Source of the DNA: Lucifuga dentata
Taxonomy: Eukaryota; Chordata; Actinopteri; Ophidiiformes; Bythitidae
DNA length: 64,000 bases
Assembly: GCA_014773175.1 (NCBI GenBank)
Contig: VXCM01003293.1
Coordinates: 1-64,000 of the forward strand
Direction of reading: 5' to 3'
This document shows positions 24,791 through 35,438 of the stretch, one piece after another. A program made the position numbers and the translations under genes. Within the stretch, counting starts at the first letter, position 1. Each line of letters opens with the position of its first letter. Under the pieces are notes generated by a model. That model did no database searches. It was not told where the DNA came from and saw nothing but the letters and a program-made list of their open reading frames with translations.

Positions 24791-26224
24791 AATAGAAAAA
24801 AATAGAGACATTTTCTAGTACATTATATCTACCATATCTTCTTTTCAGCAGCAGTTTCTGTGTCACACATAATATTTTGTTGAGCTCTATTTTTTTTTTT
24901 TTTTTNTTTTTTTTTTTTTTTATTGTGTTTACAGATGAGGAAAAGGTGATTCTGAAGTGTCGCTGTTTTGTCAAATTATGCGTCAGACTCCCACGCGACT
25001 CCTTTATTAAAGCGCTGCTCGTGGCATTGTGTTGGTGCTGGACACTAGCTCTGAGTTTTCATCTCATTGTAATGATAAACAGCCTCTCTCTGGGGTTCAT
25101 TAATAACAGGCAGCAGAACACTAACAAATCATTAGCTGTGTTCAAAGGCCACTTCAGACCAAAAACGCTCAAACAAAATGAGTCAGTTTGGCCTTTGGCT
25201 TCTCTGAGAACTTAATGAGTAATTTTGCCTTAAAAGCGCGTTAAATGTGCAATATTTACAATCTGCTCTCAAATATTGTTATATGCATTATATGTTCCCA
25301 TATTTGTTAGTATTTGCAATGCTAAAAAGATGTTGTGCTTAGTACATGTGGAGCCAAGTACCAAAAAATCAGGGAAAAATGAGGAAGAAATAAGGACCAA
25401 ACTTTCCTCTTTTGCTGCATTTACACATGTAAGCAACTCAGTTCCAAAGTTTTAACTCTCATGCAGCACATATCAAATATGTGTTATATCTATACACATC
25501 ACATTTCCAGCCGGTCTGACATTAGACGTTTTTGTATGTGGACCAATAACACTAGACTAGGAAGTGGCGCTTTAAATTCTGCGCCCAGATCAAACATCTT
25601 TCATGACAGCAAAATGTCTGGAAATTGGTATGATGCAGAAATTAGAGAGCTCTGTCATCCATGTTGAAGACGAGACAAGCAGACAGCTAAATAGCAGTGT
25701 GAGAGATACTGTGCTGACTGTTGTTCAGCATGTTACTTGCTACATCTCAATCTCTCACCTAGTGAATTTTATATTCTGCTTTACCCAGTCTCATGTGTCA
25801 GATCCCAAATATTGCGTGAGAATTGCGTCTCTAGCAAAGGTCCTGGCATGTTTGAACAGAGCCTTTATGGCAGTTTACCGCAAAGGAGACCAAAAGCACA
25901 ACCAATCAGATAAATGATGCCAGCAATTTAACAGATTCCACATCTGAAAGGTGTGTGTGTGTGTGTGTGTAGGTCTTACAGTAAAGTCAGCCTGAAACGA
26001 GACTCTGAAGTGTTAGATGGTATTCTGTTGGATCTTTTGCTGCTGCTGTGTATTTTGTTTTGAGTTTGTTGGTTATGAATTATGCACTGCTCTGCTTCCA
26101 CTGATGAGGCTCAGAGTGACAGTTTGAGCTCGCTGGTATCACCTGTGATTGATGGATGTTTTTATCTGTTTGGCTGTTGATTCATTTATTTCGCCTGCAA
26201 ATATCCCTTTTAGGCTTCTGTGTA

Positions 26225-26985
26225 AAAACAATGTTGAAAAATAAAGTATAGTATAGCATAATAAAACATAGTATAGATAGTATGGCATAGGATAGCTAGC
26301 ATAGTATACTACAGCATAGTATAGTATACATAGCATACCATAGCATAGCATAGTATAGTATAGATTAGCACAGGATAGCATAGAATAGTACAGAATAGCA
26401 TGATAGCATAGTATAGTACAGCACAGTATAGTATATATAGTATACTATAGCATAGCATAGTATAGAACAGCACAGTATAGTATATATAGTATACTATAGC
26501 ATAGCATAGTATAGTACAGCACAGTATAGTATATATAGTATACTATAGCATAGCATAGTATAGAACAGCACAGTATAGTATATATAGTATACTATAGCAT
26601 AGCATAGTATAGTACAGCACAGTATAGTATATATAGTATACTATAGCATAGCATAGTATAGAACAGCACAGTATAGTATATATAGTATACTATAGCATAG
26701 CATAGTATAGTACAGCACAGTATAGTATATATAGTATACTATAGCATAGCATAGTATAGAACAGCATAGGATAGCCTAGCATAGGATAGTATAGCATAGC
26801 ATAGTATACATAGCATAGTATAGTATAGAATAGCATAGGATAGCATAGCATACTATAGTATAGCATAATATAGTATAATATACATAGCATAGCATAGTAT
26901 AGAATAGCATAGGATAGTATATTATAGCATAGTATACATAGCATAGCATAGTATAGAATAGCATAGGATAGCATATATATATAAC
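26225..26985. repeat. CATAG/TATAG satellite with 98-bp dimeric higher-order repeat
   Basis: The stretch is built almost entirely of five-base units CATAG and TATAG with variants. From about 26405 to 26760 these are organised into a 49-bp unit (AGTATAGTACAGCACAGTAT... to ...TATAGCATAGCAT) repeated about seven to eight times. Successive units alternate GTAC and GAAC at one position, so the true period is 98 bp. Such long open frames as run through it are low-complexity translations, not genes. Confidence 0.9.
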
Positions 26986-26992
26986 ATATATA

Positions 26993-27373
26993 TGGTGGCG
27001 CAGTGGTTAGCGCTGTTGCCTCACAGCAAGAAGGTCCTGGGTTCCATTCCCGGCCGGGGCAGGTCCTTTCTGTGCGGAGTTTGCATGTTCTCCTGTGTGG
27101 AGTTTGCATGTTCTTCCCGTGTCCGCGTGGGTTCCCTCTGGGTGCTCCGGCTTCCTCCCACCTCCAAAGACATGCATGTCAGGTGAATTGGGAACTCTAA
27201 ATTTCCTGTAGATGTGAATGAGAGCGTGAATGAGTTTGTCTGTCTCTGTCAGCCCTGTGATAGACTGGTGATCTGTCCAGGGTGTACCCCGCCTCTTGCC
27301 CTATGAACTCTGGGATAGGCTCCAGCCCCCCGTGACCCTCAACAGGACAAACGGGTTTAGAAAATGGATGGAT
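26993..27373 (+). repeat. tRNA-derived SINE, full length, inserted in the CATAG satellite
   Basis: The head has an RNA polymerase III A box (TGGCGCAGTGG) and a B-box-like GGTTCCATTCC. The body runs through GTTTGCATGTTC, CCAAAGACATGCATGTCAGG, GGGATAGGCTCCAGCC and a GGATGGAT tail. The satellite continues on both sides (to 26985 and from 27374), so the SINE inserted into it. Confidence 0.88.
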
Positions 27374-27460
27374 ATAGCATAGTATAGAATAGCATAGGAT
27401 AGCATAGTATAGCATATTATAGCATAGCATATTATAGAATAGCACAGCATAGCATAGTGT
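27374..27460. repeat. Continuation of the CATAG satellite after the SINE
   Basis: ATAGCATAGTATAGAATAGC-type five-base units resume directly after the SINE tail and end near TAGTGTAG. Confidence 0.88.
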
Positions 27461-28439
27461 AGTTACAGGAAATGGTGGTGGTCAACTTCCAGCTCCAGTC
27501 ATGTAAAATAGTTGCAGCTCCCTCTCTCTCCTTGTTTTTCATTTTTTTCATCCATTGATGTTTCCTCCACTGTTGCCCCGAGCTTCACCTTAATATTCAC
27601 AACAGGCTCACTGCTGAGTGTCACAACTTCAAGATATTGTTTACACCCAAAAATTTACCAACATCACTAAAAACAGGAGGATATGGTAACGTGGGATTTA
27701 TCTAGGGATGATTCTATTTTTTTATTTTTAAATTAAAATCTGAACATTTATCGGTATTAAATTTACATATTAAACAGTGGAATCTTGATACTGTAATAAA
27801 AAAAAATTCTACTTTCAGTATAATGGGACAACGTTCTGCAGTCTCACCACTGATTGTTATTGTTTGATACTTTAATAGATTTGAAGAACAATTAGTAAGA
27901 CATAAAAATGTACAGTATATACACTATATAGTGATATTGTGTTATTGATATTGTGTCTGTATTATATGTTCATAATACAGTATGTACAGTCTGTGAGTGG
28001 GTTAGACAAAAGAAAATACCAGAAACACCAAATCTCCACTGAAAAGAAGAAAAGGAGCTGGTTAGTTTTATCTGATTTTTATCTGGATTATATTTCGCCG
28101 ACTTCATCAAAATGAGCCTCTGATTACGCACAAGATCAGTCCTTCAAGTAATAAACAGTAAACAACAATAAATAGTGCAACTACTGAATGTTTACACTGC
28201 AAATAGTATTTTAATGAGAAAAAAAACTGCAGATTGCAGCTTTTTTTTTGCACAAAGCAGCAACACTGAGTGAATTTGTGTAAATTAGAGTTTATGTAAG
28301 CAGGTAAACTTTCTGTCTGGTCTCATTCATTAATTCACTGACTTCCTCTCTACCTGCAGAATGCTCTCTCTCTTTCATTTTTATTTTCCATAAATTGATA
28401 TCCATTAATTTTGTGAATCGGTTAATGTTACAGGTACGT

Positions 28440-28477
28440 ATACTCGGTTTAAATATGTGAATCACTGGTATGGTTCT
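28440..28477. mobile_element. TTAA MITE family 1, terminal fragment
   Basis: Only the right end remains: AATCACTGGTATGGTTCT followed by TTAA at 28478. Confidence 0.6.
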
Positions 28478-29500
28478 TTAAATATGACCTCGTATTTCTC
28501 AAGATCGTCCAGCCATCCAGACAGCAAGCTACTACAAGCACAATAATCATGTGGGCCGATAGGTGAGAAATCAGATCATTTCACCTCTCAGCAGGTCAAC
28601 CCGTCAACCCAAACACCAGGAGCAGGCAGCAAGTCGGTCGTCTTACCAATCAAACAACCGTTCTGTAATAACACGGATCATTACTGTACATAAAGACTGT
28701 GGCTGCACAGAAGAAAATTGCCAGGATGGAAGAGACAGCGATTATTGTTTTTCTGATTGAGATGTTCCATTCAGACGATGAGCCTGTCCAACAAAAGCTT
28801 CTCATTTTTGGAAGAAAATGACAAATTGTTATGAAAAATGGCTAAGATGGTGTTACTTGAAAACTATCTCGTCTCGAAAATGCAAAGAAGCAGAGCTGGA
28901 TGCAAAAAGTATTACGTAAATGACAAAATAAATGATGCTTGGCCTCTTTTCAGTTTGGTTGCGCAATAAAAATTGATGATACCTGCCAATTAATTAAGCT
29001 ATGAAACACCTTTCTACTTACCACAGGTATAATAACAATTATGGCTGCATTCCATTTTGGTGCACAGGTCGTTCTGTTTGTGCTGGCTCTCTGACAAACC
29101 TAAATGGAATGGAGCTGTCATTAAGATTATTTGTTGCAGCTGTGCTTTTCCTGTGTCACGACTAGCAAATAAAGCTATATTGAGAGAACATTTCATTATA
29201 TTTTGACAAATTTAATACATTATTCAATAGTTATTACATTATATATTATTGCTTTATTCTCCCTTCAGTTGATGCCTTAAGCTGACTGCTTGTTTTCGAA
29301 TGGTGGTACCAGATTGTAGAACTTTCTGCTAGCCAAAAAAGCTTTTAAATCACTCCTCACTATAAACATTCTGCTTTAGTCCTTATTTTCTATTTTGTTA
29401 TTTCACAATTTATGGTGCTCGAGGCTCTCTCCTTCTGCCTGTTTAACAGTTATTTACTGCTTTGTCTGTTTGTTTTATGTTATTTATTTATTAGATTGAT

Positions 29501-29516
29501 AGGCAGGCAGGCAGGC

Positions 29517-29559
<43 letters not shown>

Positions 29560-29588
29560 GACAGACAGACAGACAGACAGACAGATAG
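29501..29588. repeat. Compound (GCAG)(GATA)n(GACA)n microsatellite
   Basis: GGCAGGCA units, then GATA units (about 29518-29560), then GACA units (about 29561-29584). Its complement type occurs at 30320-30412. Confidence 0.95.
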
Positions 29589-29958
29589 AATGAAAAGAAA
29601 CACAATTGTAACTAAAAAAATATATTTTTAAAATTTGCCCAAAGTCACTAAAATTAAGAATAAGATAAGAAACTTGAGCCAATCTATATACACAGCCTAT
29701 ATATACTGTACTTGGTACCAGGTGCTGTTTTGTACACAGTACAAATCATGCTGGTGCAATACTGCACGTTCTTTGGTAATATTGTCATGTAATGTATTGT
29801 GCCTAAGGAGACACTTATATTGATACACCAATATATAATATGCTATTACAACATTGTAGAATCAACAGTTATATTACAAAAGCACTGATTGATATGCTTA
29901 ATAGTTGTATTATCTGATTATAAGTTTTAAATGTATCAAATAGTATACAGTATATATA

Positions 29959-29967
<9 letters not shown>

Positions 29968-30004
<37 letters not shown>

Positions 30005-30020
30005 GAGAGAGAGAGAGAGA
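29968..30020. repeat. (CA)n and (GA)n microsatellites
   Basis: A (CA)n run followed after AAACACA by a (GA)n run, abutting the element at 30021. Confidence 0.95.
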
Positions 30021-30258
30021 GGTCCAAAAAGTCTGAGACCACTGTGAAAATGCTTCAATTTTTCATTCTTTTTGAATTTAATACAAGATTTTTCATTACA
30101 CATAATTATATCATCTTAACAATTTGAGTGAAAAGTTGAATTCTTTGAAAAATGTACATGAATGTCAGAATATCTTAGTATTTGGTACGCCCCCATTTTG
30201 CTTTAATGACAGCATCATTCCAGCTGGCATGGACTCCACAAGTCTCAGACTTTTGGAC
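30021..30258. mobile_element. Short DNA-transposon relic with inverted ends
   Basis: Left end GGTCCAAAAAGTCTGAGACC; right end AGTCTCAGACTTTTGGACT, its reverse complement with small changes. About 240 bp, no coding capacity. Blocks such as TTTGGTACGCCCCCATTTTG look like a Tc1-type deletion derivative common in fish (by memory of family style, not verified). Confidence 0.65.
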
Positions 30259-30319
30259 TGGTATATGTATAGATATCTACATATCTATATATCTATATAT
30301 ATAATAGATATATAGATCG

Positions 30320-30412
<93 letters not shown>
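30320..30412. repeat. Compound (CTAT)n(CTGT)n microsatellite
   Basis: CTAT units to about 30380, then CTGT units to about 30405. It is complementary in type to the array at 29501-29588. Confidence 0.95.
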
Positions 30413-30413
<1 letters not shown>

Positions 30414-30968
30414 ACATAACATAAAATGTGATACAGATGTAATTTGCTGTCATTTCTTCTAATCAGAGACATTTGTTTGGTGAAATTCTTCATGCTCTGA
30501 GCAGATATGTCTCATGCCACATCTTCTTTCCTTCTTAATAATATTTTTAGAAGGGGAAGTAGCAACATTAGGTCAGCAGAAACAGAGTTCACCTTATGGA
30601 GCTGATTCAGAATACAGCAGTTTAGCAGTGATGCGGCTTAACTGATGGAGGAGATGTTGTGTCATTCTGGTTCTGATGTGTCGCTGTCAACTTAAATGCT
30701 GGGAGTTATCGTGCTGTTAAATTCTGTCTGCTAGTCCCTGTAGGGTTATTTGAGGTCAGTACTCTCTTTATGTCTTCCTAAAATCCCCAGTTGTTGATAA
30801 ATGAATTGGCCCATCGCTTCATCATTTATTCATGCAGGTGGAATTGATTCTGTTCCCATCATGATCAGTGTTAAAGCTGGGTGGAAAGCATTCAGCTTCA
30901 GGCTATTTCAGAGGAAACGTGATGGTTTTAGCGACACACTGACTGTAGTGCATTTTATCCGAATTTAA

Positions 30969-31597
30969 AGGACCACACTTGTGATTTGGCATGGTTGAGC
31001 CCAAAAAATACTACCTGCGTACATGTTACATTACTGCCAACCATTTTCCAAAATATAAAACCATATTTTAGTTTTCATGTTCTTTTGCCAAATCGTCTAA
31101 TCTTTCCAAATCAAATATTCAGGTGATAAACCATCTTAAAATTCTATGTTTCACCTGCTAACACTTAAGCACGATTATAGAAGTCATTTTAATTTCTCAG
31201 TAAAAGCAGTCTTCTCCTGGGACTATTTCTCTGACAGAGACATTTTCTTCTGTGTAGCTCACTAAAAATGCTAAAATTGCGTTACACTTTGACACACACA
31301 CACACACAAAATGTATATACATACTGTGATGGATTACTTATCTCAAGCACATTTCAAGTCTCTACAAGTTGATTTTTATGAACTTAAACCAATGGCAGTC
31401 TGGAAGGTAGGAAAAACAATTCTAAAAAGTACTGCTCTAGGTAGTATGTTTTGGAAAATGGTTGGCAGTAATGTAACATGTATGTGGGTTGTATTTATTG
31501 GGCTCAAACATNATGTTTTGGAAAATGGTTGGCAGTAATGTAACATGTATGTGGGTTGTATTTATTGGGCTCAAACATTCAAAATTACTGGCATCCT
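30969..31597. mobile_element. TTAA MITE family 1, copy 6
   Basis: TTAA at 30965-30968 and 31598-31601 flank inverted ends. A 66-bp duplication around N at 31512 (31446-31511 and 31513-31578) lies inside and is probably an assembly artefact. Confidence 0.85.
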
Positions 31598-31639
31598 TTA
31601 ATGCATGCACACTCGTGCACATCACAATTACACACTATG

Positions 31640-31985
31640 TAGGATAATATGTGCGTTTACCTGTTATTTTAGTGTAAGTCTTTTAACATGTGGAGCAGAA
31701 TACATGAGTCCTTTGCCAGTTTAACATATCAGTATCGCTTTAAAACCAGATGAATCAGGTTAAATTGTGGCTCGTATATATGAAGCAGCTCATTAACACA
31801 CTGATCTTCATTGGCTTTTACCTGTGATACACCTGACAACAGTGCTACCTTAATGAGACACAGGTGTGCTGATTATGGTAGGAGAAGCTTTATGAATGAG
31901 CTTCAATTATCATGGCATGCATTTAGCGCCATTTTTTTTTTTTTTNTTTTTTTTTTTTATGAATCTGGCCCTTTGTGTCTTAAAT
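31640..31985 (+). repeat. Dispersed repeat family 3, copy c
   Basis: Shared blocks GAAGCAGCTCATTAACACAC, TTGGCTTTTACCTGTGATAC and GAGCTTCAATTATCATGG, then a T homopolymer with N at 31946. It lies 40 bases after MITE copy 6. Confidence 0.65.
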
Positions 31986-33395
31986 TCTCTTAACTGCAGT
32001 AAGAACTAGTTCAAACTGCTGAATATTTAGATGTTAGATCGAAATTTCAGAAATAAATTGGGAATAATTTTCCCCTAACCATCTAGACTCATCCCACTTC
32101 AAAAATTAGAGCAAGTGTCTCAGCAGCTGTTTGGATTATTGTGATCTTTGATATAATATATAAATGATATGATATAAATTTTGCTCCATTTTTAAGTGTT
32201 TTTTTTTTTTTTCCCTTGATGCTTATTCAAGCTATGCACAATTCCAAGTTCTGATAAATATAGCAAGATATTTTTAAATACTTTTTCATTTTGAGTTGGG
32301 AAACTCAATGTCTGTAAATCTGCTCAACCACATAAATAGAGGGCTTGGAGAGGAAAGAGTTGCACCTCCTCTTTTGTTTGTGTAGTTTTCCATTTTTCTT
32401 CAAAAGCCTAAGCTAAGAAAAGGAAAAATGGTGGTTTGCTTGTAGTGGGGAAAGCTTGCGTCTGACGGCTATCGGCTATGTTTGGTCTTGGGAGCTCCAC
32501 CCAGCAGTTCCTGAACCATCTGAGAGTACCACCATCTGTAGTTCCTAGCTATATTTGGCTGCCAAACAAAGGAAAGTTTCTATGTTCCTCAAACGGTTTT
32601 GAAAGCCACTATGTATAACAATATGTCAACCTGCAGCATTGTTGAAAACCTGGATGTCTTAAAAAATGTCACAAAATGAAACACCCGCCCATACAGAGAC
32701 CTCTTATACTCTCAAAAGCATATCAGGAAATCAGAAAAGGAACTGGCAGCTGTATTCTCTGTGTATGGATGTGTGGACTAATCTAGGAAGCTTTATTTAT
32801 CTCTACGGAGGCAGAAACATTGCCAAGTTACCGTAATAAGGTTCATTTTGCTCGCAGCATGCTTACATCAGAGTGAGTCAGTCACACAGCTGATCTCCTG
32901 CCACTTCTCCCCCCTCTCCCCCCTTCTCTCCCCATTTCCTTCCTCTATTTTCTATCGATCTGCTCGCTTTCTCCAGGTCCTGAGGAAATGGTGATGGTTA
33001 ATGGCCACCGCCTTCTGAGATTGCTGGAGTCCTTGTAATTATAGATCCATCATCAAGGGAAAAGCTCTCATCATGGCAACCCCCTACCTCCAGACTGCTC
33101 TCCTTGACCCCTCCTGTAGAGGGTGGAGTTGTTAAGGGAAAGGGAGAGAGACCAAGGAGGTGAAGATAAGAACTCACCCAAACCATGTAGTGTACCTTTC
33201 TCCAAGGCGGGGGGAGGGTCTAGATTTGAGTCTGATTTATTTTTATTTCATTTTTGTTCATGTGTTTTCTGGAAAAGATTTGCATTTGTTTGTTGTAAGA
33301 GTGTGTATGTGTGCATGTGGGTGTGGACAGTCTTGTGTGAGGTGAGGAGAAAGTGATAGAGAGGAAGAGAGAGAGAGAGAGAAAGAAGGAGAGAG

Positions 33396-33697
33396 ATGGT
33401 CCTCCACACTTCCCTGTACTCTAGTGCCTGTTTGCACTTCCTGGATGGCTTGTCTTGGAGCCTGGTGTTCCCTTGTTACTGGCTGCTGGACCACCTCCTG
33501 GCCTCCTGTGTGGCCACCTCCCTGGAGAAGCGCCAACGCTCCCAGGACCCCTGCTCCTTCCTCACCCTGTGCACCCTGATCGCCGCACCCCTTTACCTGC
33601 TGCTTCTCCTCGTCTCCCTGCCCTTCGCCCTGTTAGGCTTCATCCTCTGGGCTCCACTGCAGGCCGCCCGTCAGCCCTACCTCTACACCTACCACAG
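33396..33697 (+). CDS. smpd3: smpd3 coding exon 1: membrane-anchoring N-terminus of neutral sphingomyelinase 2
   Basis: nSMase2 hydrolyses sphingomyelin to ceramide and phosphocholine at the inner leaflet of plasma membrane and Golgi; in vertebrates it is needed for bone and cartilage mineralisation and exosome ceramide. This exon encodes residues 1-100 plus two bases. The start ATG is followed by MVLHTSLYSSACL, matching the vertebrate start in position and kind. Two hydrophobic membrane-inserting segments are visible (about 12-40 and 54-88), separated by the conserved EKRQRSQDPC. Cysteines corresponding to the palmitoylated mammalian positions 53 and 59 are present, but position 54 is Ser here, not Cys. 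The segment ends with the family block SLPFALLGFILWAPLQAAR. The donor is ACAG|GTAAGT at 33698, intron phase 2. The 5'UTR directly before the ATG is GA-rich. No promoter was recognised. Confidence 0.95.
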
Positions 33698-35043
33698 GTA
33701 AGTATAGGTTTCAGCTGACAGCCTCCCCAGAAACCACAAGTGTGGTTGGTGGAAAACTGAAGCTTTGGTGAATTTGATTTCAGTCAGTTGTAATGGAGTC
33801 CCCACAGCAAAGAATCAAACATTCATGGGGACTTACCAAACTCCTGCTGTTAGCCCCAAAGGAACTCTAGATGGTGCTCTTTCTCACGTATTTACAGTGT
33901 CCCAAAAAGAAAAAAGCCCAAAAAGTAAAATATGGCAATCCCAGACAATTACTGTCAAGCAAATTTGTTTTCAGTGTCCAGGTAACTTCATACAATTTAC
34001 TTTTGTTGTCATTGGAATTCTGCGAGCTTGGGCGGTGACATTTGAGGAAAAAATATAACATGTGGCCATGACTTACTAATACATGCGAACGAGATAATAT
34101 CCTGTAGCCACGACTTACTACTGCATGAGAACGAGATACGTAAATTGTGGCCATGAGACATATAATGTACAGCGTGGCCACAAGTTATTAATGTGTGGAA
34201 ATGACTTAATTATAAACATGATGCAACTATAGGACAGCTAACTGCACCTACAAATTGACTGCACACTTGTTCTGAACTTTACCTGCTTTGAAACAGCTGA
34301 AGGCTGTTAGAAGCGATCCTGTGCAAGTGTGTTACAATTTGTCACAATCAACAATAAAGTGTTTCAGAAAAAGACTTTATAGATTAATTGCAAACATTTA
34401 CAGGCCATAAGAGTACATTCTTTATGTTTATAATTAAGTCGTTCCCACACAGTATTAACTCGTGGCCACGCTTTAATTATCTTGTTCGCACGCATTAGTA
34501 AGTCATGGCCACGTGTTTTGGGTTTTTGTTTTTTTTTTTTCCACAAGTGTCGCTGCCCGGGCTCCATAGAATTTTGAAGCCTCCTCAGAAATAACATGAC
34601 CTAGAGGTTATTCTTAGTCCGTACTGATCATCATTGGTTTATTCAATTATACAGGTACAACTATTAATACAAAATAAAAATGGAAATAATCACCATAGAA
34701 TTATTTCAGCAGCAAATACTTCTAGTATGCTTGTACAATGGGAAAATATGCAACAAATAAAAAGAATACAAATATATGAAAAGTTAAGGCTTATATATAA
34801 GCATTAATATACAAATACCACTGGAATGATTATTATTTTTTATTTATTATCAAAGATCCCCTCTAGACATTTTAACACGAAAAATCACAGATCACACCTT
34901 TAAGACACGTATGCTGGCATAGAAATGTTTAGTAATTAATGCATTATTTACCTTAATTAGATGTCAGTATTCAAACTGTTTATATTTAATACAACACAGT
35001 TATAACGGAGGAATGATGTGGTTTTTTTTCTTACTTTTTGCAG
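33698..35043 (+). other. smpd3: smpd3 intron 1
   Basis: A 1.35-kb GT-AG intron. It holds the short inverted-repeat element at about 34059-34518 (listed separately). The remaining sequence is AT-rich with no recognisable gene. Confidence 0.85.
34059..34518. mobile_element. Inverted-repeat element with tandem ~42-bp subrepeats, smpd3 intron 1
   Basis: Left arm: ATGTGGCCATGACTTACTAA followed by similar units at 34103, 34146 and 34172 (GTAGCCACGACTTACTACTG, GTGGCCATGAGACATA, GTGGCCACAAGTTATTAATG). Right arm: the reverse complement, CACGCATTAGTAAGTCATGG CCACGTG and an inner CGTGGCCACG unit. No coding capacity. Confidence 0.7.
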
Positions 35044-35295
35044 ACCAGACAAGCAGCAGGTGGAGCAGGGTGAGGCTGGGCCAGTGGGCGTTGGGGTTGG
35101 AGAATGGAGGCCCCAGGGAAGAAGCTTCTGCTTCTGCAGTGCCAATGTCTGCCTGCTGCCAGACTCGCTGGCCAGGTTCAACAACCTGTCCGACACCCAC
35201 AGGCGAGCCCGTGAGGTGGGGAAGAGAATCCGCAACGGTGCCAGTCGGCCACAGATTAAAATCTACATTGACTCACCTACCAACACCTCCATCAG
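35044..35295 (+). CDS. smpd3: smpd3 coding exon 2
   Basis: Residues 101-184 plus two bases. The acceptor is TTTTTGCAG ending at 35043; the exon enters in phase 2 and reads HRPDKQQVEQ, a Gly/Val-rich variable stretch, then the strongly conserved blocks SFCFCSANVCLLPDSLARFN and RIRNGASRPQIKIYIDSPTN of nSMase2. These lie between the hydrophobic anchor and the long linker; in mammals basic residues here bind anionic phospholipids. The donor is ATCAG|GTAAGG at 35296, phase 2. The splice reproduces the family sequence YIDSPTNTSIS without gap. Confidence 0.95.
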
Positions 35296-35372
35296 GTAAG
35301 GAGAACTTATTTCCTTTTTTATGTTTTCATGAAAAAAATTAAGCTTCTCTTCTCTGTGACAAGGTTTGTTTT

Positions 35373-35428
<56 letters not shown>

Positions 35429-35438
35429 TCATCTATAG
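35296..35438 (+). other. smpd3: smpd3 intron 2 with (TTTC)n tract
   Basis: A 143-bp intron. Almost half is a (TTTC)n microsatellite at about 35368-35430 running directly into the acceptor, so the repeat supplies the polypyrimidine tract. Confidence 0.9.

Noticed and set aside
26405..26760. Regular 49-bp repeats resembling a CRISPR array
   Set aside because: The units are contiguous five-base satellite repeats without unique spacers, in a eukaryotic genome.
26993..27070. Possible tRNA gene (good A and B boxes)
   Set aside because: The same head recurs at 13365 (minus), 48796 and 49445, followed by a constant body and tail; it is a SINE promoter.
26690..27109. Minus-strand frame of about 139 residues rich in Tyr and Leu
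   Set aside because: It is a translation of the CATAG satellite running into a SINE.
33258..33536. Antisense frame opposite smpd3 exon 1
   Set aside because: Shadow of the coding exon and of a GA-rich tract; no similarity recognised.
35329..35438. Phe/Leu/Ser-rich N-terminal extension in front of exon 3
   Set aside because: Lies in intron 2; a clear acceptor at 35438 and the in-phase join to exon 2 restore the family sequence.
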